This document shows positions 24,146 to 36,700 of a stretch of 64,000 nucleotides of DNA, piece after piece. The stretch spans positions 372,001 to 436,000 of the forward strand of contig JAMXBD010001196.1 in assembly GCA_024138025.1 (NCBI GenBank), in the 5' to 3' direction. The notes under the pieces are model-generated. The model searched no databases. It saw only the letters and a program-made list of their open reading frames with translations, and was not told where the DNA came from. Positions within the stretch are counted from its first letter, which is position 1. Each line of letters opens with the position of its first letter. Source of the stretch: Combretum micranthum (lineage: Eukaryota > Streptophyta > Magnoliopsida > Myrtales > Combretaceae). The position numbers and the translations under genes are program-made.

Positions 24146-26580
24146 TGTAAAGACCCGACCCACCAATCCTTAAGATTTAGCAAGTCAAGTCCCCAACCAC
24201 ATATAATATTTTCATATTATATGTAAGGTTGTCCTAAATCTAACAATTTATGTGAATTGTTTGTTTAATCCCACTATAACTTGATATAAAGACTTTTTAC
24301 AAATGGATTACTCACTTGAGTAATCTATTCATATAGAACTTTTAAAGAAATAATTTACAATCTTGTGTCAAACACATGACACAACAAAACTTACATAGTT
24401 TTACAAAACAAGAAAAATAGACTTTAAGTCTTTATATACAAACAAGGCTTAACTAACAAGCCTCTATTCAAAATACAAAATACAAATTGAACCACAACTT
24501 GTTCAAAAATTTTCCTTCCTTGCCATCTTGCACTCGATTCCTACTCGCCCCACTCATCCATAAACTTCTCCCAATCCGACCCATAGCCCATATCATCATA
24601 ACAATCGTCATCACCTGAAATATAGCATCAGTGAGCCAAAGGCCCAGTACACAGCAACAACACTCAAAAGCGTAGTGGCAATCATACCTAGACTAATGCA
24701 ATGCAACATTAATGTTTTATTTATCTTTCATTAGAAATCATTGATCAAATCATCATTGGAGTATTCAAACTCCGGAACAAGCCATGGGATTCTGGGGATC
24801 CTGAGTAACGCTCACGACGCTCAGGGGGTTGATATAGATAGCCCGAATATCTATATCTCCTAGATAACGTTACACTGAAAAGAATAATCTCATATAGGTT
24901 ATATAGCCGTTGCCCAACTTCACTTAACTCAATCCATAATATAATTAATTCACATGCTCCCATAAACATTGAATTAAGTTATACTATTTCTTTTCAAGAA
25001 TAAGTAAATGTTGCTCAGTTACTACATTTCCTATCGATTATCCGCCGAGCCTAGTCATTGCATCATGACTATTGGCCTAAGCGCCTACACTAACATATCA
25101 TTGCATCATGATAAGTTACCGCTCCTCGGACCGGATTCAACGGTAAAACACAAGCAATTCAAGCAATATTTAAGTCATTTAGAATTTATATCAAATTTAA
25201 GTATGCCTACCCTAACAAACATACAAGCAAGTCACTGCGTACCTGTACTAGCTTGAGAGTCAATGGAATAACCGAAAGGGAATCAATCACTGTAACAAAA
25301 ATAATTGCAAACTCACACTTAGTTCAAGTATATATGTTCATCAAAGCTCTAGTATAATCATCCAAAGAAATTCAAATAAATCATTATAACATCATCACAT
25401 AGCATTTAGATATCATATATTATCATACAATACTCAACAAATACTTAAATGACCATTTATCAAGCTTTGGACAACTTTTAGCAAACAACAATAAGTTTTA
25501 AACTTTGTTGGAAAGTGTATCAGCTGGAAAGAATTGAAATTTAAGCACTGATACTTTTTAATTTGTAAAATCTTAAACATGAAAGTTTTAGATCTTTTCC
25601 TTATCTTTCCAACGCAACTTGAATCACCTCAATCGGAGATCGGATGAAAAAGTTACGGCTAAAATACAAAATGCATTTTACACTTCTTAAAATTCTTTAA
25701 ACTCATTCTAAAGTTTCCAAAACTTGTTATATGACCATCCCATCATTCAAACAACACCAAACATCTCCAAAACTTCATCAACTCCAAATCACTATTCATC
25801 ATTTTCTTCAATATTAGGTCATCCAACCACATGCATTCACCAACACTTCCAACACTTCAAAACTCATCTTAAGCACATAAAACTAACCACTCTAGTCCTA
25901 TAACACATCATATACCATCAAAACATCATGGAGCATGAATTTAAACAAATATGGCATCAAGACTACATATTCATGCATAGAAAAGAAAGTTGAAGAACAC
26001 ACTTACCATAAGAACTTCAAGGCTTGGTTTAATGACTCTAGATCAAGCTTTTGATGGTGGAAAATATAGAAAATGAGAGGCTTTTCTATATAGATCCATG
26101 AGGGAGCTTTGGAGAAGAAGAAGATGGGGTTTTGAAACTTTTGAAGACTTGTTTTGGTGGTCTGAAATTTGTGCACGAATTTTGCAATAATAAAGTTGAT
26201 ATTATCTTAAGGTTTGACTTTTGAGGCATAGGGAATTAAGGGAAATTAATGACTTATCAAAGGCTAATTAATAAGTTTGTCTTTAGTTAATTAACCTTGT
26301 TTTTAGCTCCTTTAAGGTATAAGAATTATGCTACCATGAGGCTTACATGCATGGATCTATTTACTCATTTTAATGCATTTCAAATATAATTCTTACATGT
26401 TAATACAATTTAAATTTTATGAACTAAATATTTAATAAATTCTAGAGTATTTGAATATTTAACACAATAAAAACACATAATGCATCATGAACACAAATCA
26501 CATTCAATATATATCAAAAGCATGTATAAATTCAATAACACACATATGAAATATAAGTTGGAAATTTTATGGTTATTTCA
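24146..26580 (-). repeat. 5' LTR of the nested chromovirus
   Basis: It is 2435 bp long with minus-strand TGAAAT...TTTACA ends, and nearly identical to 16614-19229 apart from the missing 183-bp block and small indels. It is followed at 26581-26585 by the ATCGA target duplication. Confidence 0.92.
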
Positions 26581-26585
26581 ATCGA

Positions 26586-28453
26586 GAATCAGAATGATAA
26601 AAGTATAAATAATAATAATACAAGCAAGCGGAATATACCAATAAATAACTCCTCTATTAATGATTTATTGGGAGTACAACAGCCAAATTAATACAATTAT
26701 ATGTATTTATGGTTTTTTCTTTCATTTCTTTTCCATGGTGAAGTGGAATAAAGATGGTGTTTGAAGAAAGTATGGAAATAAATAACTGCTTAATTGAAAG
26801 TTATTGGCAAGTATAAGGATGGAGAAAATGCTAATACAGTTGTTGGAGGAGTATTCAAAGTAACTTACGGTAAAGTTTGAGATCAAAGTATTAGTATAAT
26901 AATGAAGTGTCAGAATTATAAGAAAATGATTGGTGAAATGGGAGATAAATAAAGACTACTACTAAGATAAGATGACGGTATTAAAGATGATAAGTAGACA
27001 GAAGTTAGGGGCGAAAGAAAGATGACCAAAGTTGATTAGAAGAAACTGAAGGTATAAAGAAAATCCTTATAGATAGTTGACAATTATATTAGCCTAGTAG
27101 ATATATGAAAGTAAGTGAGAAACATCATGTTGAATAATGAAAGTACGCGAGAAAGATCATATTGAAGAGTATATGAGAAGAATTGGAATAATCAGTAAAT
27201 AAGAGAATAGTCAAATCTGATAAAGATATGAATGTATATATGGAACAAAAATTACAAGGAGGAAATGTGATATTAATGAGTTGTAAAGTATGAAAAATCT
27301 AAGAATGATGGACGATAATGATATCCGAACTAATATATGATGATGAGTTTTAGGATAATTCTTAGAAAAGTCTATATGAGACCGTAGATATGAATCATTA
27401 TATAAAGTGGTAATATAAGTTTTAGAAGACAATTGGAATAGCACAGATGGTAAATGAAAGTTGTTGATTAACTATTGTGTCTGATAATGGTGGAAAAATT
27501 TGATTAGACCAATATAGACATAGATGTTATCATCATCTGAAACAACAGACCAATGTCAGATTTGATCTTTAAAGTTAGGGTTAAAAAATCTTAAATTTCA
27601 TGATTTGAGTTTTCTAATTGTTATTTGAAGTATTATAAAGTGACTATGTTCGAAGGAAGTTTCAATGGAAGTGACAGTAATTAGAGGTAAGGTATATTGA
27701 TCAAATATTGTTAATGAGTTGGGATTGATTTTTTTTTTTTTTTTTTTTAAGCACATCATATAGTTATTTGGAGGATATAATGTTGATTTATGAACTAAGG
27801 GATAAAAGTATATAATCAAAGAAGATCTTTTATTGAGAAGTAGATTTAATAGTTATAGAAGAATACTAAATCCAAGTGAAGAACAATATTAATATTACGG
27901 CAATAAATAGATTTGTATGGTAAAAATTTTGGAGACAAAGTGCATTAGCAATCTAAATATCAAAGAAATATCATAACGTTAGGAGTAATGATGCCAAAAG
28001 AAGAGTTAGAAGTTATCCAGTGGCTTTAAAGATTTACCTAAGGACATAGGTATTAATTTTAAATCCTCATGTATGTATTGATGGAAAATATAAAAAATAT
28101 ATATAGAAATTGAGAAAACATGTTGGAAGTAGTATAGCTAGTTAATGACTGTTTTGGGATTAGATGAATGATATGTAAATTATTTTGATATGGAACAATA
28201 GGGGTAAAAACTAAGTTGAGTCAATAAAAATACGACTGACACAGTGACATTTGAAACTCCAGGTTAATATAAGGTTTGACCTTTAGAATTTAAATTGAAA
28301 ACTATAGTGGTGAGATTTTCAGCTTTTGCTTGAGGAATTGAATTGGAGATTTAATATAATGAGGATTTTTTAATAGAAAAAGCTAATAAACAGGGCCAAG
28401 ATTCATTATGAATATTGTTAATAAATTTAATTTATATTCAAGAGGTATGTCAT
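26586..28453. other. Decayed interior of the outer element
   Basis: This stretch is strongly purine-biased on the plus strand and has no open coding region. At 27466-27492 an out-of-context LTIVSDNGG, preceded by MVNE, resembles the second catalytic aspartate block of a gypsy integrase. That suggests mutated pol. An oligo-T run of 19 lies at 27730-27748. Nothing else is recognised. Confidence 0.5.
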
Positions 28454-28458
28454 GTGAT

Positions 28459-30321
28459 TGTCACCCCCGAAGGGCACGATAAACGTGGCAGTTCGCCACA
28501 TATAATATCAAGACTCAAGAATGATTGCCTTAGTCACGTGAAAGTCTTAGTATTATATGTAAGGCATCAAGCACGGTAATAGGAGACGCTTTTGGGAAGC
28601 ATAGTTTAAGCAAGTAAAAATGAATATACAAGAATCTAGAAATAAAATATATTATAGAATTAATAACCAAAGGTCTATTACATGATTTCTTAGGAGCATA
28701 CCCCTGCTAAATCCCAAAGATTGAAATAGTCTTCATAATATTTAAATACTACATTAAAGATTTCAAAGGAATTATAATCTAAATTTTCAAGTAGATTTCC
28801 TCCAGAAGCTTCAATAGAATACTTATGCGGATATGAGGAGACCTCAGGTACAAAAATAAATGTTCCTGAGAATGCAAATACCTATAGGGCATAAGCTTAA
28901 GGGCTTAGTGAGTAAATCCCAAAAATTCATACTCAAAGTGAAATATCAACCAAGTTTATTAGTCAAGCAAATGGAATGCAACAACCACATGAGCATACAA
29001 GACATATGACTTTCCAGGAATCATATGTTTGAATGAATTACGCCCTTCATTCGGGTTAGGTATTCAGGCCAATTACAAGCATGATTTGAAAATATTTATA
29101 GATCTTACCAGCTCCTATACGCCATCAAAAACTTGTAGTTATAAGCTCCTACTAGTCACCAACTTATGTAGTTCTTACCAACTCCTACTCGCTACTTACA
29201 TGATATGCCGGTTATGCCTACCACCACTATTATATAGTTGTCCCGCCAATTGTATAGTAGTGAATGAAATGTGACTTAAAACTTATGAAGTGCAGCATAA
29301 TTTCTTAATTAAAGTCTAGTAGTTATATTTAACTTCTCTCAAGTGAGCAACATTTCAAACACTTCAAGATTTAATGTACATGTGACTTTATTACAAACAA
29401 ATCATATTTCGATATAATTAATATTCTTTCAACAGATATTATCATACAACTTGCATTTGATTTTGCCTAATTCTAATGCACTAAATTTACAAGCACAATC
29501 ATAAGTATGAAAAATAACAAGGAGTAGACTCACTCAGCCATAATCATATCTTTCTTGTAACGGATGAGTCGTTCGGGATTTCCACTAATCGTAGTAATCT
29601 TCAGGATATGAACATCATCCTCCTCGAGATCACCTAATCAAGAAGAATACCCCAAATGAGTATTTCTTTTTGATTCTATGGTACTAATAGGAACTATGTC
29701 ATAAGATCGTCAAATTCGTATAGAGAGAAATTCTAACTTAAAATGGCCATAAATTGGTCATTTAACTCAGATTGCGCATATAAATATACAATTTTACCTA
29801 CTCGAAAAGATCCATCCAATTCTAAAATTATTTTCATCAAACTATGTTGTTTGAGCTCTGAGACAGTGGTGATCAAATTCACCACGAATTTTACAAAGCT
29901 TACTTTTTCTTCTTTTTATAAAACTTGAATCAAAGAGATAGATTTTTATAATAGTTGTAAGACCTTTAAAAAAGTATATATACATATTTGTTTACTCATG
30001 TTAATGCATGAAATCAATGAAGTTGTCCTCAACTATAAATTTTTTATAAAAGTAAAGTTTCTAAATTTGGAAAAGTACAACTTCTGAAATTTTCCTTTTA
30101 GTTTGCTTAGAACTTTCTCATGTCATTTTGAAAGGGCTATTGTCTTTTCCTTAATCTTTTTTAAATTTCAAAGAATGATTTTCCATTTTCTAAATTCCTT
30201 ATAGCTTATTTTCTAATTCTTTTGAAAGTAATAATTCTATATTTTGAAGAAGTGGTTTACTATGTTGTTCATGAATTCTATTTTTTATGAAAGGAAATTT
30301 CTTGGTGTTTGTCAAACTAGT
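28459..30321 (-). mobile_element. Solo LTR A, left part (gypsy-like, very long LTR)
   Basis: It begins TGTCACCCCCGAAGGGCAC and matches 59070 onward along its length. Its other end is at 47053 after the Tat insertion. Together the parts make one LTR of about 3.5 kb flanked by GTGAT at 28454-28458 and 47054-47058. A minus-strand reading is preferred: a TATA box lies in the right part, and a GTGGC-GCCAC hairpin (28485-28499) would then lie just before the LTR end. No internal region or second LTR is present, so it is a solo LTR left by LTR-LTR recombination. Confidence 0.82.
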
Positions 30322-30930
30322 TGTAGACACCCAATTTTTGCCCAATTATTAAGGCTTAAAATTTATATTAAACTCATTTTTTTTAAAAGCCTTAAGTATT
30401 GATGAAATTGGCTAAGTGATCAAGGCACAGGCCAAATGGCCTGTTGGTTAAACACATTGACCCAAACATACATTCAAGCTCAAGGACACAGGTTCAAACC
30501 CTAGCAAAGGCAAATTTTTGCCTTTTTATCATTTTTGTCTTTTCATCTTTCTCAATGTGACTTTTTGCCTTACTTTGCATCAGTTTTTAACTGACAGACA
30601 TCATTGATTATCAAAATTGATGATGGAATTGCAAAGTGGTTATAGAATATGAAAGATTAGTGAAAAAAAAAAAAAACAACCCAAAAGTCACAAAATTCAA
30701 TTTATAAAAGCATTCAATTGCACATGAATGAGGAGTTACAAAAATTGATGAAATTGGACAATTAATCTATCCACATTGGATGAATCTGATGGAATATGAA
30801 GGATCAATCATCAATTCATCGGTTAAAAATGAATCAGCCTAAATTTTTGGTTAAATTCGTGGAAAAAACAAAGAGGCAAAAAACGATTCATTTTCGAAAC
30901 TGTTTGAAACGAAAAATTGAGCTTGCAACC

Positions 30931-30940
30931 TATAAATAGG
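30931..30940 (+). promoter_or_regulatory. TATA box of the Tat LTR
   Basis: CTATAAATAGG, about 610 bp inside the LTR, is a textbook plant TATA box. The same sequence is kept in the 3' LTR at 43398-43407. Transcription should start about 30 bp downstream. Confidence 0.75.
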
Positions 30941-31438
30941 AGGTCTAGGATCAAAAGGCACAAGTCAATTTCAAGAAAACACATACATAACCATATCAAT
31001 CGAGATTCTCGAATTTAGAAGAAAAATTCGAATTTTTCAAATTCGAAGTGATTGAATCGAATTTGATCAAAATTGAGTGTGTTAGGAATGTTAGAAACCT
31101 AAATTTTGATGTTTTAGTGTGCTTGGATTTTGATCAAATTGATCAAATTAACCTCTGCAAATTTTTTTTAATTTTCGGATTTGCGCCACGTACACCACCG
31201 CCGGAACCGCCCTTGCCGCCGTTCTGGGCGCGAACCACCACCTTCGAAGGTCGCGCAACCACCATAGGGTCGGGTCGACAAGCTTCCAGCCACCGAGGAC
31301 CCGGAGCCGCCGAATCCGCCCCAAAAAGTCGGTCATCGTTTCTTCACCCGCCGGAGCTCCGAGATCCAACCCGAAGATCCGAATCCAACCAGTCGGTCAT
31401 CGGTCAAGGTCGTCGGTCATCGGTCAACGGACAACTCT

Positions 31439-31670
31439 GATCAGACGGTCCAGTTTCATCAGAGATCAGACGGTCCAATTTGATCAAGCAGATCAGACGG
31501 TCCAGATTTTGATCAAGCAGATCAGCGGCCCAGATTTCATCAAGCAGATCAGACGGCCCAGATTTAATCATCTCGATCAACGCCCAGATTTGGTCAATTC
31601 GATCAGACGATCCAGATCGGTCAGCACGATCGACGCTCCAGATCTCGTCCGCTTCATCCAACGGTCCAGG
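31439..31670. repeat. 27-28-bp tandem repeat in the Tat 5' LTR, about 9 units
   Basis: Units of the form GATCAGACGGTCCAGATTT plus TGATCAAGCA repeat about nine times, decaying towards the right. The 3' LTR has about fourteen units. Short open frames across it on either strand are artefacts of the period. Confidence 0.88.
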
Positions 31671-32785
31671 TTAATCCGCATTATTTTATTATATTTTTAT
31701 TATAATTAATTTCAGAAAATAATAAAAATAGTAAAAAATTCATAAAAATTCATAAAAAATTCAGAAAAATTCAGAAAAATCCAGAAAAATCAAAATAATT
31801 ATTTTTTACATAAATTTATTTTTTTATATTTTTTAATATTTTTGAATATTTTTAATGTGTATTTATACATAAATTGCTTAGAAATGCATATTTAATGCAT
31901 GAAAAATTTTTAATATATTGTAAATATTCTGAATATATTGTGAATTTATGTGATGATTTTTTTAAAAAATATATAAATAAAAAAAAATAATAATAAAAAA
32001 AAATAAAAAATGATAAAATTGGATTTTCCAAAACCAAAATAAAAAAAAAATGATTTTTGGACTTAGAAAAATATTTTTCATAAAATAAAAAATCAATTGA
32101 TTAGATCATAGGATCATCAAAAATGATTTTCATAAAATTAAAATTTAATGAACTTAAATGAAAAGAGTTCAAAAATTAAAATTGATCAACAAATTAAAGT
32201 TCTTTTTTAAAGAACTACGTTTTGTCTGATCTCGATTAGCGAGTACGTAGGCACCTGCGGGGCGACATTAAAAAATAAAAAAAAATGTTTTGTTTTTTAG
32301 TAAATAAATATTTTGTAAATATAAGATATTTTGTTGATGTTTATGTTCTAAAAAATAATAAAAAATAAAAATGAAGAAAAGCACATAAAAAAATAAAAAT
32401 GAATGATTTGACTTGTAATATTTGTGTATAATTTTATTTTAATTTTTTGAGCATGAAAAGGATAATTATAAATTTAAAATTCCAAAAGTGGTAACCGATT
32501 TGGTTTTAATAGGTTAGCCCCCGAATCCATGATATCTGGTTTTAAAAGTTTGTTTTTTAAATCAAATTTTCGCAGACTAGTAGCTAAGTTAGGATCAACC
32601 GACCCATTGATCCTAGCTTTTATTTTTTCCCGATTTATATCGGGTGGCGACTCTAAAAATTTTCAAAAATTAAAATTTTTTTAACCCTAGTCGAGGATTC
32701 ATGTTAAATGGGTTCGGGTTTAATGTGAATCGGGTTAGGAGAAATGAACCAGATAGATAGTGGAAAAAATCCAGGCTCGACAGCT

Positions 32786-32797
32786 TGGCGACTCCAC
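32786..32797 (+). promoter_or_regulatory. Primer-binding site of the Tat element
   Basis: TGGCGACTCCAC begins three bases after the LTR end. TGG complements the CCA tail of a tRNA. It is not the initiator-Met type used by the other gypsy elements here. Tat/Ogre elements commonly use other tRNAs, but I cannot name this one with certainty. Confidence 0.7.
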
Positions 32798-33355
32798 TGG
32801 GGACTATTTAATTTTTTTTTAAAAAAAAAGAGGGCTAGCCACTTAGGAATTTATAAATTTTGAATTTATCCTTGCTATTTTTTGTAAATTACCATGTGAA
32901 TATATTTATTGTATATTATATTGAATAATTGTTTTGTAAAATATATACTAACCTTACAAAAAAAAAAAAAAAAAGTTTGTTTTATGATTTGCACTTGCAT
33001 TTGCATTAGCATGATTGTGTGCTAGATACGGTCGTACCAGGGCCGTCTTAAGAGCCTAAGCGAGGAGGACGAAGTAAGGTCCGGGGGCTGTGGCTTTCCA
33101 CCCTCTAGATCAAGAAATGTCCTCCCACTCCGGTTTAGTACACTAAATCGGGGAACCTATAGAACCCTACCAAATCATGCATTCATTAGCATGGGATATG
33201 ACCAACTTTTTCTAAAAAAATGAGTTGAAATATAAATGTATATATGTAAATACTTAAAAAAAAAAGAAAATTCTAAAAAAAAAAATATAAAAGCTGTCAA
33301 AAAATTAAAAAATTTTGTAAATATTAGCTTATACCTTTTAAAAAATTTTCAGAAA
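32798..33355 (+). other. 5' untranslated region of the Tat element
   Basis: AT-rich leader with A and T runs. It encloses a GC-richer block at about 33025-33160 (GTCGTACCAGGGCCGTC, GGTCCGGGGGCTGTGG) that has no open frame. It leads to the ATG at 33356. Confidence 0.6.
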
Positions 33356-34850
33356 ATGATGTCTTCAACCGACAGTAGCGATAGCTTATGGGCTCGCCTT
33401 ATTAGAGAAAATCGAGTGGAACCTTTCAAAGATCCAATGCTCCTACTGGACCGATGGTTTGTCAGTTTTAGTCCGGTCCAAAAGTCATTCATTGAGGATA
33501 TTAGGCCCAATCCTCAGCCTACCAAAGATCCATGTTCCATTCACCATGTTCCGAGCCCTCACTCATCTATGGGAACCTGAAGAAGTTGTCTTCCGTTTGG
33601 GTCAGCATGTACTTAGCCCGACCATTGAGGAATATACTAGACTACTCCAAGCACCTCCTACCTCTGAAGGAATCTATGTTCCGAACTTCAAGCATAGCCC
33701 GGTCCGTGTTATATCAGAATTTTTGGGGATCAAGAGGGGACCAAATTGAAGCATCAATGATTGCAATGAATATTGCATCCGGCTAACCACACTGATGGAC
33801 TGGTTTGGAACTCCTGAATACTTTAAAAGCAACCGAGCCACTTTCAGTATACCACTTGAAGTTTGGGAAGAAAACCGGGTTAATGCCTTCATAGTAGCTG
33901 CTTTTGCAACCATTCTCTTCCCTAATGGCAACTTGTTCATCCACTTCCGGGTCATAGAGCTGGTTTCTCAATATTTAGCTGGCAAATCCTATGTTCCCGC
34001 TCTTCTAGCCGAACAAGTCCGTAGTCTGAATCACATCAAGTCTAAAGGACAAGGCAAGTTCAAAGCAAGCATGCTTACTGATGGTTTGGTTTGCTAGCCA
34101 CATTAAGCACTACGGAAAAGAATTGGCTAATGGATCCCATCATCTGAAATATGATCTCATCCAATCTTTTGCTGAAAGGGTCCACATGGAAGATGATCAT
34201 CCTCTATGGGATATAATTGCCATTCTTGAAGACATGCCACCTGAAGACATGATGTGGCAAGCTCGCTGGTTCAAAAGCCCTGCAGCCATCCTAAGTTGCA
34301 AGGATACATGGCAGTACCCCTAATTGGACTCACCGGCTGTACTGGTTATTATCCCTCAAGTGTTATCAGACAGTATGGTATGCTGCAAGATATTACTGTC
34401 AAGCCTAATTTGGAGCAAGTCACTCTAGATTATCTGGATCCAACCAAGATACTACCAGCTAAAGAATTCAAGCTAAATCAAATCCGAGCTATATGGGAAA
34501 ATAGAGAGGTGAAGCCGGTTTTTGAAGTCGAGCCAGAAAATAAGGAAAAAGAAGTATAGAGCAACCAGGTGGTATGTGGCTAGCCAAATGAAGAAGAATA
34601 AGGATATTCGATATGAAGCTCCCGATATCCTTCAACCAGCACCATCGGAACCTGACCCTGAAACAACTGCTTACATGGAAGCTGTTTCGGCTCGCCTGGA
34701 AGTATGTCACCGAGATTTCCAAGAAAGAGAGAGGGAAATGGTGGATCGCCTGCAAAGTGCTGGAAGCAGAATTCATTCTTAGAGGCTGAGTTGAAGGCAG
34801 CTCGAAAGAAAATTCTAGCCCTGGAAGACAAGATTGTTTGCCCCACTAAG
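33356..34850 (+). pseudogene. Extra ORF ahead of gag (Tat/Ogre ORF1-like)
   Basis: Starting at MMSSTDSSDS (33356), a protein of about 490 residues can be followed through at least five frames. Recognisable parts are LTHLWEPEEVVFRLGQ with PTIEEYTRLL (33560-33650), WFGTPEYFKSNRATF (33798-33842) and EVWEENRVNAFIVAAFATILFP (33858-33923). Later come WDIIAILEDMPPEDMMWQARW (34208-34270) and a charged, probably coiled-coil tail (LEVCHRDFQEREREMVDRLQ). Ogre/Tat elements carry such an ORF before gag. Its fold resembles the plant-mobile-domain-like proteins (DUF7745 type), and its function is unknown. Frameshifts make this copy inactive. Confidence 0.75.
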
Positions 34851-35212
34851 ACAAGAAGACTGGTTTAGTTGGTTTAGGTTTAGTCCTTAGGAATCAAGGT
34901 TCTTTGAAACCATTAGAAAGTAGTTTTAATTCAGTCACTAGGAAATAAGGTTTCTAAACCATTAGAAGTTTTTGTTATTAAACATTATCTTTTAATACAA
35001 ATGTTTTTTTAAAATCATTGGTCAATATCCCCATTTGCATCTGTATGATAGCATATCTACATTCTTGCATATGTATATTAATTCATTTATTCTTTAAAAA
35101 TATTAATAAATAATAAATGTCCAGGTCTAGCAAATTCGAGTTTAAGTCAAAAACTTGAAAGATAGCGTCCAAGCCGGTTAGGAGCCCTATTGTTACCAGA
35201 TCCCGAGCTAAG

Positions 35213-36700
35213 ATGTCTAACACCGGGAGCAACCCCACAGACCAGACCAATGAGCAAAGACTCAACACCGTGGAACAAACCCTCCTTGGAATTGCTGAAC
35301 AGATGCAGGCTTTAACACAGAGTCTTGCACAACTTAAGACCCCACAACTTCTGAAGAATCCTCAAGGCACAGAAAGGAAAAGAAATTGGGACAGCTTATT
35401 CAGCAAGAGGAGTCACCAAATGAGTTTAATGCGGCTGAGTTGAAGAAAGAACTGGAAGCTCAGGCTAAAGATGGAGAGAAAACTGCTTGAGAAAATGAAG
35501 ACGTTCGATGGTTTTGATCAAACCGCGATCCTGAATTTGCCTCAATATGAGGAAGGTGCCTTCCCTGAGAAATTTAAGGCACCGGAATTTGAAAAATATG
35601 ACGGGACAGGTTGTCCTAATATGCATACCAGATTGTATGTACGACGAATGGGGCAATACGCAAATTTGACAAGCTGATGGTGCAAACCTTCCAGGACAGT
35701 CTTACTGGTGCTGCTTTGGCCTGGTACGCCCAATTAGACCATCAAGAAATTGATACTTGGGACAAGTTGGCTAGGGCATTTTTTAATCAGTATAAGTTTA
35801 ACATTGAGATGGCGCCCTCGGTATGGGATTTAAGCAATCTGAAGAAGAAGAAAGAAGAGACTTTCAAGGATATGCTCAGCGCTGGAGAGCATTGGCTGCA
35901 AGGATCACCACCCCGATGCCTGAAAAGGACCTCACTTTCACTTTTATCAACACATTAGAGGAACCTTTCTTTTCCCATCTGATTGGGCATGCATCAGCAA
36001 GTTTCTCAGAAGTGGTGATAGCTGGATGCAGGATTGAGAATGCAATTTCAGCAGGAAAATTGCAACAAGAAAAGAAATATACTGCACCGAGAAATGTCCC
36101 ATACAAAGGAAAGATTCAACCGTCAGCATGGTCAATACTTCAGATGCAACTGGCCCTACTAAGTCATTCGTGTTGTCAACAAATCAGAATCAAAATCAGA
36201 ATAAGGATCAGACTCAACAAAGTGCAGTCCCAAATCAACAATCAAGGTTCAACAGGCGGAACTTCACTCGAATTCCGGTTCCCCTTAGCCAAGTATTAGC
36301 TAAATTAAGGGCCGATAATCTGATCAATCTTGAAGTTCCTAGGGAAGACTTAAGCCTAGAAATTACAATCCTGAGCTGAAGTGTGAATATCACATGGGGC
36401 AAATCGGGCATTCAACAGACAGATGCTGGAGGCTTAGGCATAAAATCCAAGATCTTATTGATGCAAAAGTCATCCAGTTGGATTTCATTGAAGCTCCAAA
36501 CGTCTCTACTAACCCATTGCCAAATCATGGACCAGTTATCAATATGATTACCGCTGAGATTCCGGATCCAGAAGAGCTTGTGTGCATGATTGAAGGTGGA
36601 CCTAGATCCATCAAAATCGAAATAGGCAAAGGTAGTGAAGATGGATCAACTTCATCAAAGCCTAGAACTATACCTTTCAGATACCCCTTGCTGTGAGTGA
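35213..36700 (+). pseudogene. Tat element gag
   Basis: From MSNTGSNPTD (35213) a Gln-rich, coiled-coil-like head leads to the capsid region: FKAPEFEKYDGTGCPNMH at about 35570-35630, GAALAWYAQLD at about 35710, and FFNQYKFN near 35780. The capsid ends with NTLEEPFFSHLIG at about 35950. The nucleocapsid finger CEYHMGQIGHSTDRCWRLR (36382-36438) is the variant typical of this lineage. Frames change near 35460, 35677, 35870, 36120 and 36380. Gag would form the virus-like particle. Confidence 0.85.

Larger units (their letters stand above)
16614..26580 (-). mobile_element. Nested Ty3/gypsy chromovirus (Tekay/Del-like), minus strand
   Basis: LTRs at 24146-26580 (5' in its own sense) and 16614-19229 (3') are bounded by TG...CA and flanked by a perfect 5-bp duplication ATCGA (16609-16613 and 26581-26585). 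Read on the minus strand, the order is primer-binding site, gag with three zinc knuckles, protease, reverse transcriptase, RNase H, integrase with a carboxy-terminal chromodomain, and polypurine tract. The chromodomain and about 2.5-kb LTRs point to a chromovirus of the Tekay/Del type. Several frameshifts break the single gag-pol frame expected. The LTRs look very similar, so the insertion is fairly recent. Confidence 0.93.
30322..32782 (+). repeat. 5' LTR of the Tat element
   Basis: 2461 bp. It has a tRNA-like segment near 30440-30501 and a TATA box TATAAATAGG at 30931-30940. A GC-rich CCGCCGG block lies at about 31190-31440, then a 27-28-bp tandem repeat at 31439-31670 with about nine units. 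A set of hairpins occupies 32198-32644. Its end is followed directly by the primer-binding site. Confidence 0.92.

Noticed and set aside
30440..30501. A tRNA gene
   Set aside because: Only box-A-like and box-B sequences are present. Acceptor, D and anticodon stems do not pair, and the segment lies in both LTRs of a retrotransposon.
31048..31709. Arg/Pro-rich and acidic frames across the GC-rich part of the Tat 5' LTR
   Set aside because: They overlap on both strands within an LTR, are not conserved in frame in the 3' LTR, and encode low-complexity sequence.
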